64,000 nt of DNA from JASGIT01 sp047601665 (lineage in GTDB: Bacteria; Pseudomonadota; Gammaproteobacteria; Burkholderiales; Burkholderiaceae_C): contig JASGIT010000001.1 of the NCBI GenBank assembly GCA_047601665.1, forward strand, positions 3,348,001 through 3,412,000, given 5' to 3'. The notes under the pieces were generated by a model. It worked only from the letters and a program-made list of their open reading frames with translations. It made no database searches and was not told the DNA's origin. Position numbers and translations under genes: made by a program. Shown here in pieces: positions 43,013-50,283 of the stretch (positions within the stretch are counted from its first letter, which is position 1; each line of letters starts with the position of its first letter).

Positions 43013-44215
43013 TCAGAAGGTATGCACGATACCGAGGCTGAACTGGGTCTGCTTGTCCTTGCTGGAGGTCACGCTGTACATGCCGGCCTTGCCGCCGTTC
43101 TTCACGGACTGGTGGTTGTACAGCGCGTAAAGCCGGGTGCGCTTGCTCAGCAGGTAGTTGGCGCCCAGGTTCACCTGGCCGATGTCCTGGTTCAGCGCGG
43201 TCTTGTCGTTCAGGAACTGGTAGCCGGCGGCGAGCACCCAGCTTCCGACCGGAACACGCGCCATCACGCTGAGCACGTTGCCATTGACGCCGTCCTTGTT
43301 GAGGGCGTTCTTCTGGTTGGTGTAGATCACGGCATAGCGGGCGCCGTTGAGCTTGTAGGCCGCCCCCACGCCGAAGACTTTGTCCTTGGCCTCGCCCGCG
43401 GCGCAGCCGCTGGCGCCGGTGCATTGCTTCTCGTGGTAGCCCAGGCCGGCCTCGATGTTCTCGGAGTTGTAGCTGCCGCCCAGGGACATCATGCGGCCCG
43501 CGGAGGACGAACCCGGCACCTCGCCGAACGCGGTCATGGCATGGACGCGGAAGCCGGACATGCTCGATGACTGGTATTTGATGGCGTTGTCCACGCGCGT
43601 GCCGCCGAGCATGTTGTTGAACCGGGCCGCGGAAGAGCCCGCGCCCACGGCGGCGCCGTCCAGGGTCGCGGTGGGGTTGCCGAAGTAGGTGGCCTGCACC
43701 GATGTGATGAAGATATCGCTGATCGTGGGCAACATGCGGCCCATCGTGATCTCGCCAAAACTGGAGGAGTTCAGGCCCACCCAGGACTGGCGGTTGAAGA
43801 ACGGGGTGGACGTGGCGCCCGTGTCGGCGCTGACGCCGGCCTCCAGGTTGAAGATGGCCCGCAGGCCGCCGCCCAGGTCTTCGATGCCGCGCACGCCAAA
43901 GCGCGACGACAGCAGGTTGCCGCTGCGCAACTGGGTGGAGCCGCCGGAGCCCACGTCGCTGATGCGAACCACGCCGTTGTCGAGCAGGCCATACAGCGTC
44001 ACGCTGCTGGGCGCGGTGATGGACGCCAGGGCGGCCAGATCCTGCGCCGTTCCCAGCGGGGTCGGAGCGCCACGGCGCGGCGGGGGCGTAGTCATGGGCG
44101 CCGGGGCATCCGGGTTCGCCGTGGTCTGCGTGGTTTGCGCGTGGGCTGGCGTCCAGGCGGCCACGCCGGCCAGACTGGCCAGGCCCGCGATGAGGGGGGT
44201 GAGGGTTTTTTTCAT
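43013..44215 (-). CDS. Gram-negative general porin (Comamonadaceae type)
   Basis: The 400-residue outer-membrane beta-barrel has signal peptide MKKTLTPLIAGLASLAGVAA...AHAQ and GGAGA before the start. First strand is SSVTLYGLLDNGVVR; later SRFGVRGIEDLGGGLRAIF, VGLNSSSFGEITMGR and the closing strand ending in terminal Phe (SLGIVHTF) are porin hallmarks. Unusual is a Pro/Thr-rich linker of about 40 residues between the signal peptide and first strand (about residues 28-65, with MTTPPPRRGAPTP). It lies between a Bug gene and a hydratase in the catabolic region and may admit the substrate acid. Confidence 0.92.
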   Translation of the reverse strand: MKKTLTPLIAGLASLAGVAAWTPAHAQTTQTTANPDAPAPMTTPPPRRGAPTPLGTAQDLAALASITAPSSVTLYGLLDNGVVRISDVGSGGSTQLRSGNLLSSRFGVRGIEDLGGGLRAIFNLEAGVSADTGATSTPFFNRQSWVGLNSSSFGEITMGRMLPTISDIFITSVQATYFGNPTATLDGAAVGAGSSAARFNNMLGGTRVDNAIKYQSSSMSGFRVHAMTAFGEVPGSSSAGRMMSLGGSYNSENIEAGLGYHEKQCTGASGCAAGEAKDKVFGVGAAYKLNGARYAVIYTNQKNALNKDGVNGNVLSVMARVPVGSWVLAAGYQFLNDKTALNQDIGQVNLGANYLLSKRTRLYALYNHQSVKNGGKAGMYSVTSSKDKQTQFSLGIVHTF

Positions 44216-44243
44216 GGGCGAATGTCTCCTTTGGTGGGGGTGG

Positions 44244-44286
44244 AAAAAATCTCTGGCCGGGCGCGGGGTATGTCTGGCGCCCGGCC
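44244..44286 (-). terminator. intrinsic terminator of the Bug gene
   Basis: On the minus strand GGCCGGGCGC (44277-44286), 12-base loop, GCGCCCGGCC (44255-44264), then AGAGATTTTTT ending at 44244. It separates the Bug gene from the porin gene. Confidence 0.85.
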
Positions 44287-44297
44287 CGCGTGCGCGC

Positions 44298-45269
44298 TCA
44301 TTCCTTGGCGTAGCCCAGGTCGGCCACTACCTTCTGGGTGCGCGCGGCGTCCTCTTTCAGGAATTTCGTGAACTCATCGGGGCTCATGGAGCCCGCTTCC
44401 GCGCCGTCGCTGCGCAGGCGTTCCTTGACGGCATCACTGGCCAGCGCGGCCTGCAGGGCCTTGGACAGACGCTGGACGACGTCCTTGGGCGTGCCCGCGG
44501 GCGCGAGCAGGCCCAGGTACACGTAGAAGCTGTACTGGGGCAGCCCCTGTTCGGCCAGGGTCGGTATCTCGGGGAAGGCCGCGGAGCGGCTGGCCGAGGT
44601 GATGCCGAAGGCGCGGAGCTTGCCTTCCTTGATCAGCGGGCCCGACGAGTTGCCGCCGTCGAAGATGGCGTTGACCCGGCCGCCCACCACGTCGGGAATG
44701 GCGGCGGCATTGCCCTTGTAGGGCACGTCGAGGAACTTCGCGCCCGTCTGCTGGAAGAACAGGGCCGCGGCCATGTGCGTGCTGGTGCCCTTGCCCGCGT
44801 GGGCCATGATGAGCTGGCCAGGCTTGGCCTTGGCGCTGGCGATGAGCGCGGCCAGGGTCCGGTCGGGCTGGCTGGGCGTGCCCACGAGCAGCAGGGGCGC
44901 GCGGTTCATCATGCCGATGCCGGTGAAGTCCTTGTCCAGGTCGTACCCGGGGGCCTTGCGGAACGCGGGCAGCTGGGCAACCGTGTTGGAGGCCGCGAGC
45001 AGCGTGTAGCCGTCGGCGGGCACGCTCTTGGCGTAGCGGATGCCCACCAGGCCATCGGCGCCGGCGCGGTTGTCGATGATGACGGGCTGCCCCAGGTCCT
45101 CGGCCATCTTCTGCGCCACGACGCGCGTGGTGACGTCCAGCAGCGCGCCGGCGGCCGAGTGCACCACGATGCGGATGGGGTGGCTGGGGTAGCTGTCCGC
45201 GTGCGCGGCGGGCAGGCCGCAGAGCGCTGCCAGGACGCATGTCGCCATGCGGAGGTGTTTCCCGTTCAT
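44298..45269 (-). CDS. Bug-family substrate-binding protein
   Basis: The 323-residue periplasmic protein has signal peptide ...ATCVLAALCGLPAAHA, ligand loop VVHSAAGALLDVTTRVV (altered from the usual PGGxxD) and IDNRAGADGLVGIRY. Ribosome site is weak (GCGAGAC). It is divergent from tetR across a 302-bp region with two TGTTCCGTAC elements, the nearer 119 bp upstream. It has its own terminator. It probably captures an acid used by the catabolic genes around it; no permease partner is present. Confidence 0.88.
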   Translation of the reverse strand: MNGKHLRMATCVLAALCGLPAAHADSYPSHPIRIVVHSAAGALLDVTTRVVAQKMAEDLGQPVIIDNRAGADGLVGIRYAKSVPADGYTLLAASNTVAQLPAFRKAPGYDLDKDFTGIGMMNRAPLLLVGTPSQPDRTLAALIASAKAKPGQLIMAHAGKGTSTHMAAALFFQQTGAKFLDVPYKGNAAAIPDVVGGRVNAIFDGGNSSGPLIKEGKLRAFGITSASRSAAFPEIPTLAEQGLPQYSFYVYLGLLAPAGTPKDVVQRLSKALQAALASDAVKERLRSDGAEAGSMSPDEFTKFLKEDAARTQKVVADLGYAKE

Positions 45270-45387
45270 GTTGTCTCGCTTTCGTTATAGGAATCCGTGC
45301 CTTGGAGCCGGTGGCCAGCGTGGGCGCATGGCGATGCCGATGGATTAAAAGGGCGTCCCGGCGCAATCCAATGGGCTGGAAGGGATG

Positions 45388-45397
45388 TGTTCCGTAC
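45388..45397 (+). promoter_or_regulatory. TGTTCCGTAC element, site B
   Basis: Exact decamer 119 bp before the Bug start codon, in the same relative orientation as at sites A, D and E. Confidence 0.6.
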
Positions 45398-45494
45398 ATT
45401 GGCCCGAATGGGGTTGAGGGCCGCTAAAAGCGGCTTCCCGTGCGGCGCCGGTCATGGCGCCGGCCAGGCCGGCGGGTCAAGCGATCGCCGCGTG

Positions 45495-45504
45495 TGTTCC
45501 GTAC
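45495..45504 (+). promoter_or_regulatory. TGTTCCGTAC element, site C
   Basis: Exact decamer 68 bp before the tetR start and 226 bp before the Bug start; orientation matches the Bug gene rather than tetR, so it could serve either. Confidence 0.55.
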
Positions 45505-45571
45505 TCTGGGCGGCTTCGCGCCTACGGCCTGTTAGGATCGCCGGGACTCCACCCCTTGGGCACAGAAGCAA

Positions 45572-46186
45572 ATGGCAAGAAGGCAGACGAATTCCCCCGG
45601 CGCAAGCGAGACGCGCGAAAACCTTCTGAAGCTTGCTGCGCGTGCGTTCGGCACGCAGGGCTATTCGGCCACCACCATGCGCACCATCGCCGAGCAGGCG
45701 GGCATCGAGGCGGCCAGCATCTACTACCACTTTTCCTCGAAAGAGGAACTGCTCCACGAGGTGATGGAGCAGGGCGCGAGCCGGCTTGTCCATGAGATGG
45801 ATGCGCACATCGAGGCCCTGGGGCCGGGCTCGACCGCAGAGCAGCGTTTCCGGGCCGCCGTGCTGGGGCAGATGTCCGGCCTGGTCAAGCACGGCGATTT
45901 CGCCTTGCCCAACGGCCGGCTGCTGGGGCAGTTGCCCGAGGCCGTGCGCGAGCGGCTGGTCCAGCGGCGCGAGCGCCACCGCAAGCTCTGGAACGGCTTG
46001 CTGGAGGATTTGCGCGCGGAGGGCCGGCTGCGCGGCGACGTGGACATCCATCTGGCACGGATCTTCATCCTGGGCAGTATCAATTCCGTCCACTCGTGGT
46101 TCGACCCGCGCAAGGGGGCGCTGGAAAAGACCGCCGACCAATTCTGCGAAATGTTCTTCGCGGGAGTGAGCCCGCCGGCTGCCTGA
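45572..46186 (+). CDS. TetR/AcrR-family transcriptional regulator
   Basis: The 204-residue protein has the N-terminal helix-turn-helix at about residues 14-60: RENLLKLAARAFGTQGYSAT, TMRTIAEQAGIEAASIYYHF, SSKEELLHEV. The C-terminal ligand-binding helices resemble the KstR2-like subgroup whose ligands are acyl-CoA thioesters, which would suit the surrounding genes. It is divergent from a Bug gene, ends in a strong terminator, and lies next to the lyase operon whose promoter holds a CTAAC-N8-GTTAG repeat. Repression of that operon and of the PrpD operon is proposed. Confidence 0.88.
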   Translation: MARRQTNSPGASETRENLLKLAARAFGTQGYSATTMRTIAEQAGIEAASIYYHFSSKEELLHEVMEQGASRLVHEMDAHIEALGPGSTAEQRFRAAVLGQMSGLVKHGDFALPNGRLLGQLPEAVRERLVQRRERHRKLWNGLLEDLRAEGRLRGDVDIHLARIFILGSINSVHSWFDPRKGALEKTADQFCEMFFAGVSPPAA

Positions 46187-46218
46187 CCGGCTTCTTCTCC
46201 CGCGCCGCACGCACCTTG

Positions 46219-46275
46219 CCGACGGCGCGCCTGCTTCAGCAGTGAGGCGGGCGCGCCGTCGGCTTTTGCGCTTTT
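46219..46275 (+). terminator. intrinsic terminator of tetR
   Basis: CCGACGGCGCGCC (46219-46231) and GGCGCGCCGTCGG (46250-46262) form a perfect 13-bp stem that extends three more pairs with one G-U, followed by CTTTTGCGCTTTT. Confidence 0.88.
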
Positions 46276-46301
46276 CGATAGAGGTAGGTGTAAACCCCGA
46301 T

Positions 46302-46345
46302 GGCAAAGCCCGGCTTTGCCCATCAAACTAACTACCAGTTGTTAG
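46302..46345 (+). promoter_or_regulatory. operator region of the lyase operon: two inverted repeats
   Basis: GGCAAAGCC-C-GGCTTTGCC (46302-46320) is a perfect 9-1-9 palindrome. CTAAC (46328-46332), 8 bases, GTTAG (46341-46345) repeats the element of the PrpD promoter and ends 47 bp before the start codon; TAGGTT at 46343-46348 could be the -10, at the same relative place as TAGATT in the PrpD promoter. Confidence 0.6.
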
Positions 46346-46392
46346 GTTAATGCCTGGCGATTGCAAGACGAACCCAATAGACCGAGGTGTTT

Positions 46393-47280
46393 ATGACGAC
46401 GCAGATGAGACCTATTCGCTCCTTCCTCTTTGTGCCGGGCAACAAAGAGTCGATGCTCGACAAGGCGGCCAACGCCCGTGCCGACGCGCTGATCCTGGAC
46501 CTGGAAGACAGCGTGCCGCCCGCCGAGAAGGTTGCCGCGCGCGCCCTGGTGGCCCGCAAGATTCCCGAGCTGATCGCCCAGGGCCAGCGCATCTGGGTGC
46601 GCGTGAACCGCACCGCGCACATCTATGACCTGGACGACATCCTGGCCGTGGTGCAGCCCGGCGTGGAGGGCATCTACATCTCCAAGCCCTGGGGGCCGGA
46701 GGACGTGCACATGGCGTCGTGCATGATCGCCGAGGCCGAGACGCGCGCCAATCTGCCGCTGGGCTCCGTCGGCCTGATTCCGCTGCTGGAGACCGCGCGC
46801 TCCATGCAGCTGTGCTTCGAGATCGCGCAGATCCCGCGCGTCACCGGCATCGTCGGCGCCACGGCCAAGAATGCCGACGTGGGCCGCGCGCTCAAATATG
46901 TGTGGACCGCCGAGGGCCGCGAGTCCGAGTACATGAAGTCCCGCGTGGTCATGGCCGCGCGTGCCGCAGGCAAGCAGCCCATCGGCGGCATCTGGCAGCA
47001 GATCAAGGATCTGGAAGGCCTGGCCAAGGCCTCGGCGTTCGACCGCCAACTGGGCTTCTCGGGTGAACTGGCCCTGCACCCCATGCAGGTGGAAACCATC
47101 AACCGCACCTACACGCCGACGGCGGAAGACGTGGCCTTCTACCAGGGAATGATCGACGCGCTCGAAGCCGCGCAGAAACAGGGCCGCGCCTCGGTCATGT
47201 ACGACGGCGAGCACATCGACATCGCCCACGTCAAGACGGCGCGCGACGTGATCGCGCTGGCGCAGTCGCTCAACAACTGA
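46393..47280 (+). CDS. HpcH/HpaI-family CoA-ester lyase (malyl-/citramalyl-CoA lyase-like)
   Basis: The 295-residue CitE-superfamily lyase starts MTTQMRPIRSFLFVPGNK; an in-frame GTG two codons earlier is possible but GAGG fits the ATG. It has LILDLEDSVPPAEKVAAR (about residues 33-50), WVRVNRTAHIYDLDDI, and SGELALHPMQVETINR near the end, which bind Mg and the acyl-CoA. It leads an operon with MaoC hydratase, acyl-CoA dehydrogenase and two CoA-transferases. It would cleave the beta-hydroxyacyl-CoA made by them, giving acetyl- or propionyl-CoA and a keto acid. Confidence 0.88.
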   Translation: MTTQMRPIRSFLFVPGNKESMLDKAANARADALILDLEDSVPPAEKVAARALVARKIPELIAQGQRIWVRVNRTAHIYDLDDILAVVQPGVEGIYISKPWGPEDVHMASCMIAEAETRANLPLGSVGLIPLLETARSMQLCFEIAQIPRVTGIVGATAKNADVGRALKYVWTAEGRESEYMKSRVVMAARAAGKQPIGGIWQQIKDLEGLAKASAFDRQLGFSGELALHPMQVETINRTYTPTAEDVAFYQGMIDALEAAQKQGRASVMYDGEHIDIAHVKTARDVIALAQSLNN

Positions 47281-47312
47281 TCCCCCTTCACGACATCCAA
47301 GGAGATATCCAA

Positions 47313-47774
47313 ATGGCAGGTATGTATTTCGAAGAGTTCAAGCCCGGCATGGTGATCGAGCACGCCATCCGCCGCACCGTCACCGAGACCGACAACGTGC
47401 TGTTCTCGGCCATGACCTACAACTGCGCGCCGCTGCACATCGACGCCGAATCCAGCAAGGACAGCATCTACGGCCAGCGCCTGGTCAACAGCATGTTCCT
47501 GCTGGCGCTGGTGGCGGGCGTGACGGTCTATGAAACCACGCTGGGCACCACGCTGGGCAACCTGGGCTTCAAGGAAATCGCCTTCCCCAAGCCCACCTTC
47601 CACGGCGACACCATCCGCGTGGAAACCGAGATCCTCGAAGCGCGCATCTCCAAGAGCCGCAACGATTCCGGCATCGTCACCTTCAAGCACATCGCCAAGA
47701 ACCAGCGCGACGAGATCGTGTGCACCGCCGTGCGCGTCGGCCTGATGATGACCAAGCCCGCCGGCAAGGCGTGA
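47313..47774 (+). CDS. MaoC-family (single hot-dog) enoyl-CoA hydratase
   Basis: The 153-residue protein starts MAGMYFEEFKPGMVIEHAI with AAGGAGA upstream. The active-site region is VTETDNVLFSAMTYNCAPLH followed by IDAES (about residues 23-47), matching the hydratase-2 motif with His-Asp. Similar small MaoC proteins include mesaconyl-CoA/beta-methylmalyl-CoA hydratases and work next to CitE-like lyases, as here. It likely hydrates the enoyl-CoA product of the dehydrogenase encoded 10 bp downstream. Substrate inferred only at the class level. Confidence 0.87.
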   Translation: MAGMYFEEFKPGMVIEHAIRRTVTETDNVLFSAMTYNCAPLHIDAESSKDSIYGQRLVNSMFLLALVAGVTVYETTLGTTLGNLGFKEIAFPKPTFHGDTIRVETEILEARISKSRNDSGIVTFKHIAKNQRDEIVCTAVRVGLMMTKPAGKA

Positions 47775-47784
47775 GGAGACGGAC

Positions 47785-48951
47785 ATGGACTACCAACTGA
47801 GCGCCGACCAGCAGGCCATCATCGATGCGGCGCAGAAGATCTGCGCGGACTTCCCGCTCGAATACTGGCGCAACAAGGACAAGAACCACGAGTTCCCGCA
47901 CGAGTTCTTCCAGGCCGTCGCGGGCGCGGGCTGGCTGGGCATCTGCCTGCCCGAGAGCGTGGGCGGCTCCAACCTGGGCGTGACCGAGGCGGCGCTGTTC
48001 CTGCGCACGGTGGCCGAGTGCGGCGGGCAGGCGGCGGCGTCCACCATCCACATGAACATCTTCGGCCTGCAGCCGGTGGTGCACTTCGGCACCGAGGAGC
48101 AGAAGCAGCGCTGGCTGCCGCCGTTCGCGCGCGGCGAGCACAAGACCTGCTTCGCCGTGACCGAGCCGGACATCGGCCTGGACACCACCAAGCTCAAGGT
48201 CGCCGCCAAGAAGCAGGCCGACGGCAACTACCTCATCTCGGGCAAGAAGGTGTTCATCTCGACCGCGCAGGTGGCCGACCACATGCTGATCCTGGCGCGC
48301 ACCACGCCCATCGAAGAGGTCAAGAAGCACGGCGACGGCCTGAGCCTGTTCTACACGCCGCTGGACCGCAAGTACGTCCAGATCCGCGAGATCGACAAGC
48401 TGGGCCGCGCGGCGGTGGACACCAACGAGCTGTTCATCGACGACCTGCCCGTCTCCAAGGACGCGCTGATCGGCGAAGAGGGCAAGGGCCTGAAGTACAT
48501 CTTCCACGGCATGAACGCCGAGCGCGTGCTGGTCGCCGCCGAGCAGGTGGGCATGGGCCGCGCCGTGCTCAAGCTGGCCACGCAGTACGCCAAGGACCGC
48601 AAGGTGTTCGGCCGCCCCATCGGCCAGAACCAGGGCGTGCAGCACCCGCTGGCGCGCAACTGGGCCGAGCTGGAGGCGGCCAACCACATGCTGCTGGCGT
48701 CGGCCGACCTGTACGACAAGGGCCTGTCTTGCGGCTCGGAAGCCAACGCGGCCAAGCTGCTCGCGTCCGAGGCGTGCATGAAGGCCTGCCAGACCGCGAT
48801 GCTCACGCACGGCGGCTACGGCTACGCCAAGGAATACCACGTGGAGCGCTTCATGCGCGAAGCCTGGATCGGCTTCATCGCGCCCGTCACGCCGCAGCTG
48901 GTGCTGTCGAACATTGCCGAGCGCAAGCTGGGCCTGCCCAAGTCGTATTGA
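47785..48951 (+). CDS. acyl-CoA dehydrogenase of the second module
   Basis: The 388-residue flavoenzyme is a paralogue of the one at 32.1 kb, with identical length. It shows AVTEPDIGLDTTKLK (the usual GSD is GLD here), KVFGRPIGQNQGVQHPLARN and THGGYGYAKEYHVERFMREA. The YEGT-type catalytic Glu is replaced by IGFIAPVT, while Glu246 in MNAERVLVAAE sits at the isovaleryl-CoA-dehydrogenase position. It follows the MaoC gene by 10 bp with GAGGAGA. EtfAB at 33-35 kb could accept its electrons. Substrate unknown. Confidence 0.9.
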   Translation: MDYQLSADQQAIIDAAQKICADFPLEYWRNKDKNHEFPHEFFQAVAGAGWLGICLPESVGGSNLGVTEAALFLRTVAECGGQAAASTIHMNIFGLQPVVHFGTEEQKQRWLPPFARGEHKTCFAVTEPDIGLDTTKLKVAAKKQADGNYLISGKKVFISTAQVADHMLILARTTPIEEVKKHGDGLSLFYTPLDRKYVQIREIDKLGRAAVDTNELFIDDLPVSKDALIGEEGKGLKYIFHGMNAERVLVAAEQVGMGRAVLKLATQYAKDRKVFGRPIGQNQGVQHPLARNWAELEAANHMLLASADLYDKGLSCGSEANAAKLLASEACMKACQTAMLTHGGYGYAKEYHVERFMREAWIGFIAPVTPQLVLSNIAERKLGLPKSY

Positions 48952-48952
48952 T

Positions 48953-49000
48953 GAAAAATGGCTCTAGCGCTTATGCAACAAGCGCTAGAAGCTATCAAAA
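48953..49000 (+). repeat. palindromic repeat, copy 8, with compensated stem
   Basis: TCTAGCGCTT (48963-48972), ATGCAAC loop, AAGCGCTAGA (48980-48989): the CCAGCGCTT/AAGCGCTGG arms of other copies have changed on both sides, keeping full pairing. It lies inside the operon between the dehydrogenase and CoA-transferase genes. Confidence 0.75.
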
Positions 49001-49037
49001 GAATAGTAGAGCCCGCCAGGGCTTTCAGGAGACAAGC

Positions 49038-50282
49038 ATGTCAGCAAGCAAGCCCCTGGAGGGCATCCGCGTCCTCGACCTCACCGTGGCGCTGGCCGGG
49101 CCCTACGGCTCGCTGCTGCTCGGCGGCCTGGGCGCGGAGGTGATCCGCGTCGAGTCGCCCGGCGGCGGCGACATCGCGCGCAACAACCCGCCCTACGTCG
49201 ATGAAGGCGGCATCCATTTCGGCGTGCGGCGCCCCCATGACGTGTCGCTGTCCATCCTCAACCGCGCGCGCAACAAGAAGAGCATCACGCTGGACCTGAA
49301 GTCGCCCAAGGGCCTGGAGCTGTTCATGCAGTTGGCCAAGGAGTGCGACGTGCTCATCGAGAACGCCAGCGAAGGCGCCACGGCGCGCCTGGGCGTCGAT
49401 TACGAGAGCGTGCGCCGGGCCAATCCGAAAATCATCTATGCCTCGGTCAAGGCTTTTGGCGAGCCCAGCCCGTATCCCACCCTCAAGGGCATGGACATCA
49501 TCGTGCAGGCGCTGTCGGGCCTCATGGACGTGACGGGCTTCGCCGACGGCCCGCCCACGCGCGTCGGTATGCCGATCGCGGACATGATCGCGCCGCTGTT
49601 CGCCGTCAACGGCGTGCTCTCGGCGCTGATCCACCGGGGCCGCACGGGCGTGGGTCAGCACGTGCAGATCTCCATGCTCGACTGCCTGGCCTCGCTGGTG
49701 GCCGAGGAGCACTTCGACGTGTATTTCAAGGAGGGCTATCCGCGCCGCTCGGGCAACTCGCTGGACCGGCTCACGCCCTTCGGCGTTTACAAGACCCAGG
49801 ACGGGTACGTGGCCCTGGTCGCCTTCCAGGGCGAGTGGTTCACGAACCTCACCGAAGCCATGGGCCAGCCCGGGCTGGCGCAGGACCCGCGCTTTGCCGC
49901 CTTGGGGCCGCGCAGCAAGAACGCGGCGCAGTTCAATGACTTGTTGAAGGAATGGATGCAGCAGCACACCTGCGCCGAGGTGATCCGCGAGTTGCAGGAA
50001 AAGCGCGGCGTGCCCTGCGCCCAGGTGCGCACGCCCGAGCAGGTGCTGGCCGACCCGCATTTGCAAGAGAGCGGCGCCGTCGTGCCGCTGGAGCACCCGG
50101 GCCTGGCCGCCGCTGGCACGCAGGCCATGGGCATGGGGTTGCCGATCCGGTTCTCGGAATCGCCCGTGCGCTTCGACCAGCCCGCGCAGCAGCTGGGCCA
50201 GGCCAATGACGAGATCTATCGCGGGCTGCTCGGGCTGTCCGATGGGCAGCTGGCGCAGTTGCGCGAGCAGAAGGTGATCTGA
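49038..50282 (+). CDS. CaiB/BaiF CoA-transferase, first of a tandem pair
   Basis: The 414-residue class III CoA-transferase starts MSASKPLEGIRVLDLTVALA with AGGAGA upstream. Catalytic Asp182 is in GMPIADMIAPLFAVNG, slightly later than usual because of an insertion around residues 45-65. It carries NRARNKKSITLDLKSPKGLE and VKAFGEPSPYPTLKGMDIIV. It is separated by 1 bp from a second transferase, so the two may form a heterodimer as some CaiB-like pairs do, or act on two acids. Donor and acceptor unknown. Confidence 0.9.
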   Translation: MSASKPLEGIRVLDLTVALAGPYGSLLLGGLGAEVIRVESPGGGDIARNNPPYVDEGGIHFGVRRPHDVSLSILNRARNKKSITLDLKSPKGLELFMQLAKECDVLIENASEGATARLGVDYESVRRANPKIIYASVKAFGEPSPYPTLKGMDIIVQALSGLMDVTGFADGPPTRVGMPIADMIAPLFAVNGVLSALIHRGRTGVGQHVQISMLDCLASLVAEEHFDVYFKEGYPRRSGNSLDRLTPFGVYKTQDGYVALVAFQGEWFTNLTEAMGQPGLAQDPRFAALGPRSKNAAQFNDLLKEWMQQHTCAEVIRELQEKRGVPCAQVRTPEQVLADPHLQESGAVVPLEHPGLAAAGTQAMGMGLPIRFSESPVRFDQPAQQLGQANDEIYRGLLGLSDGQLAQLREQKVI

Positions 50283-50283
50283 C

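Larger units (their letters stand above)
45270..45571. other. 302-bp divergent intergenic region between Bug and tetR
   Basis: No gene is seen. It holds two TGTTCCGTAC elements (45388-45397 and 45495-45504), a small hairpin GCCGCTAAAAGCGGC near 45423-45437, repeated GGCGCCGG/CCGGCGCC-type GC palindromes near 45445-45475, and CCTA-N8-TAGG at 45521-45536 just before tetR. Promoters for both genes must lie here. Confidence 0.6.

Noticed and set aside
45454..45795. Open frame overlapping the tetR 5' region
   Set aside because: It runs in another frame across the intergenic region into tetR, has no start signal and resembles nothing.
45572..46186. Assigning the TGTTCCGTAC elements to this TetR
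   Set aside because: TetR operators are usually longer symmetric repeats, and the CTAAC-N8-GTTAG element fits better; the decamer looks more like an IclR-type half-site, so the regulator was left open.
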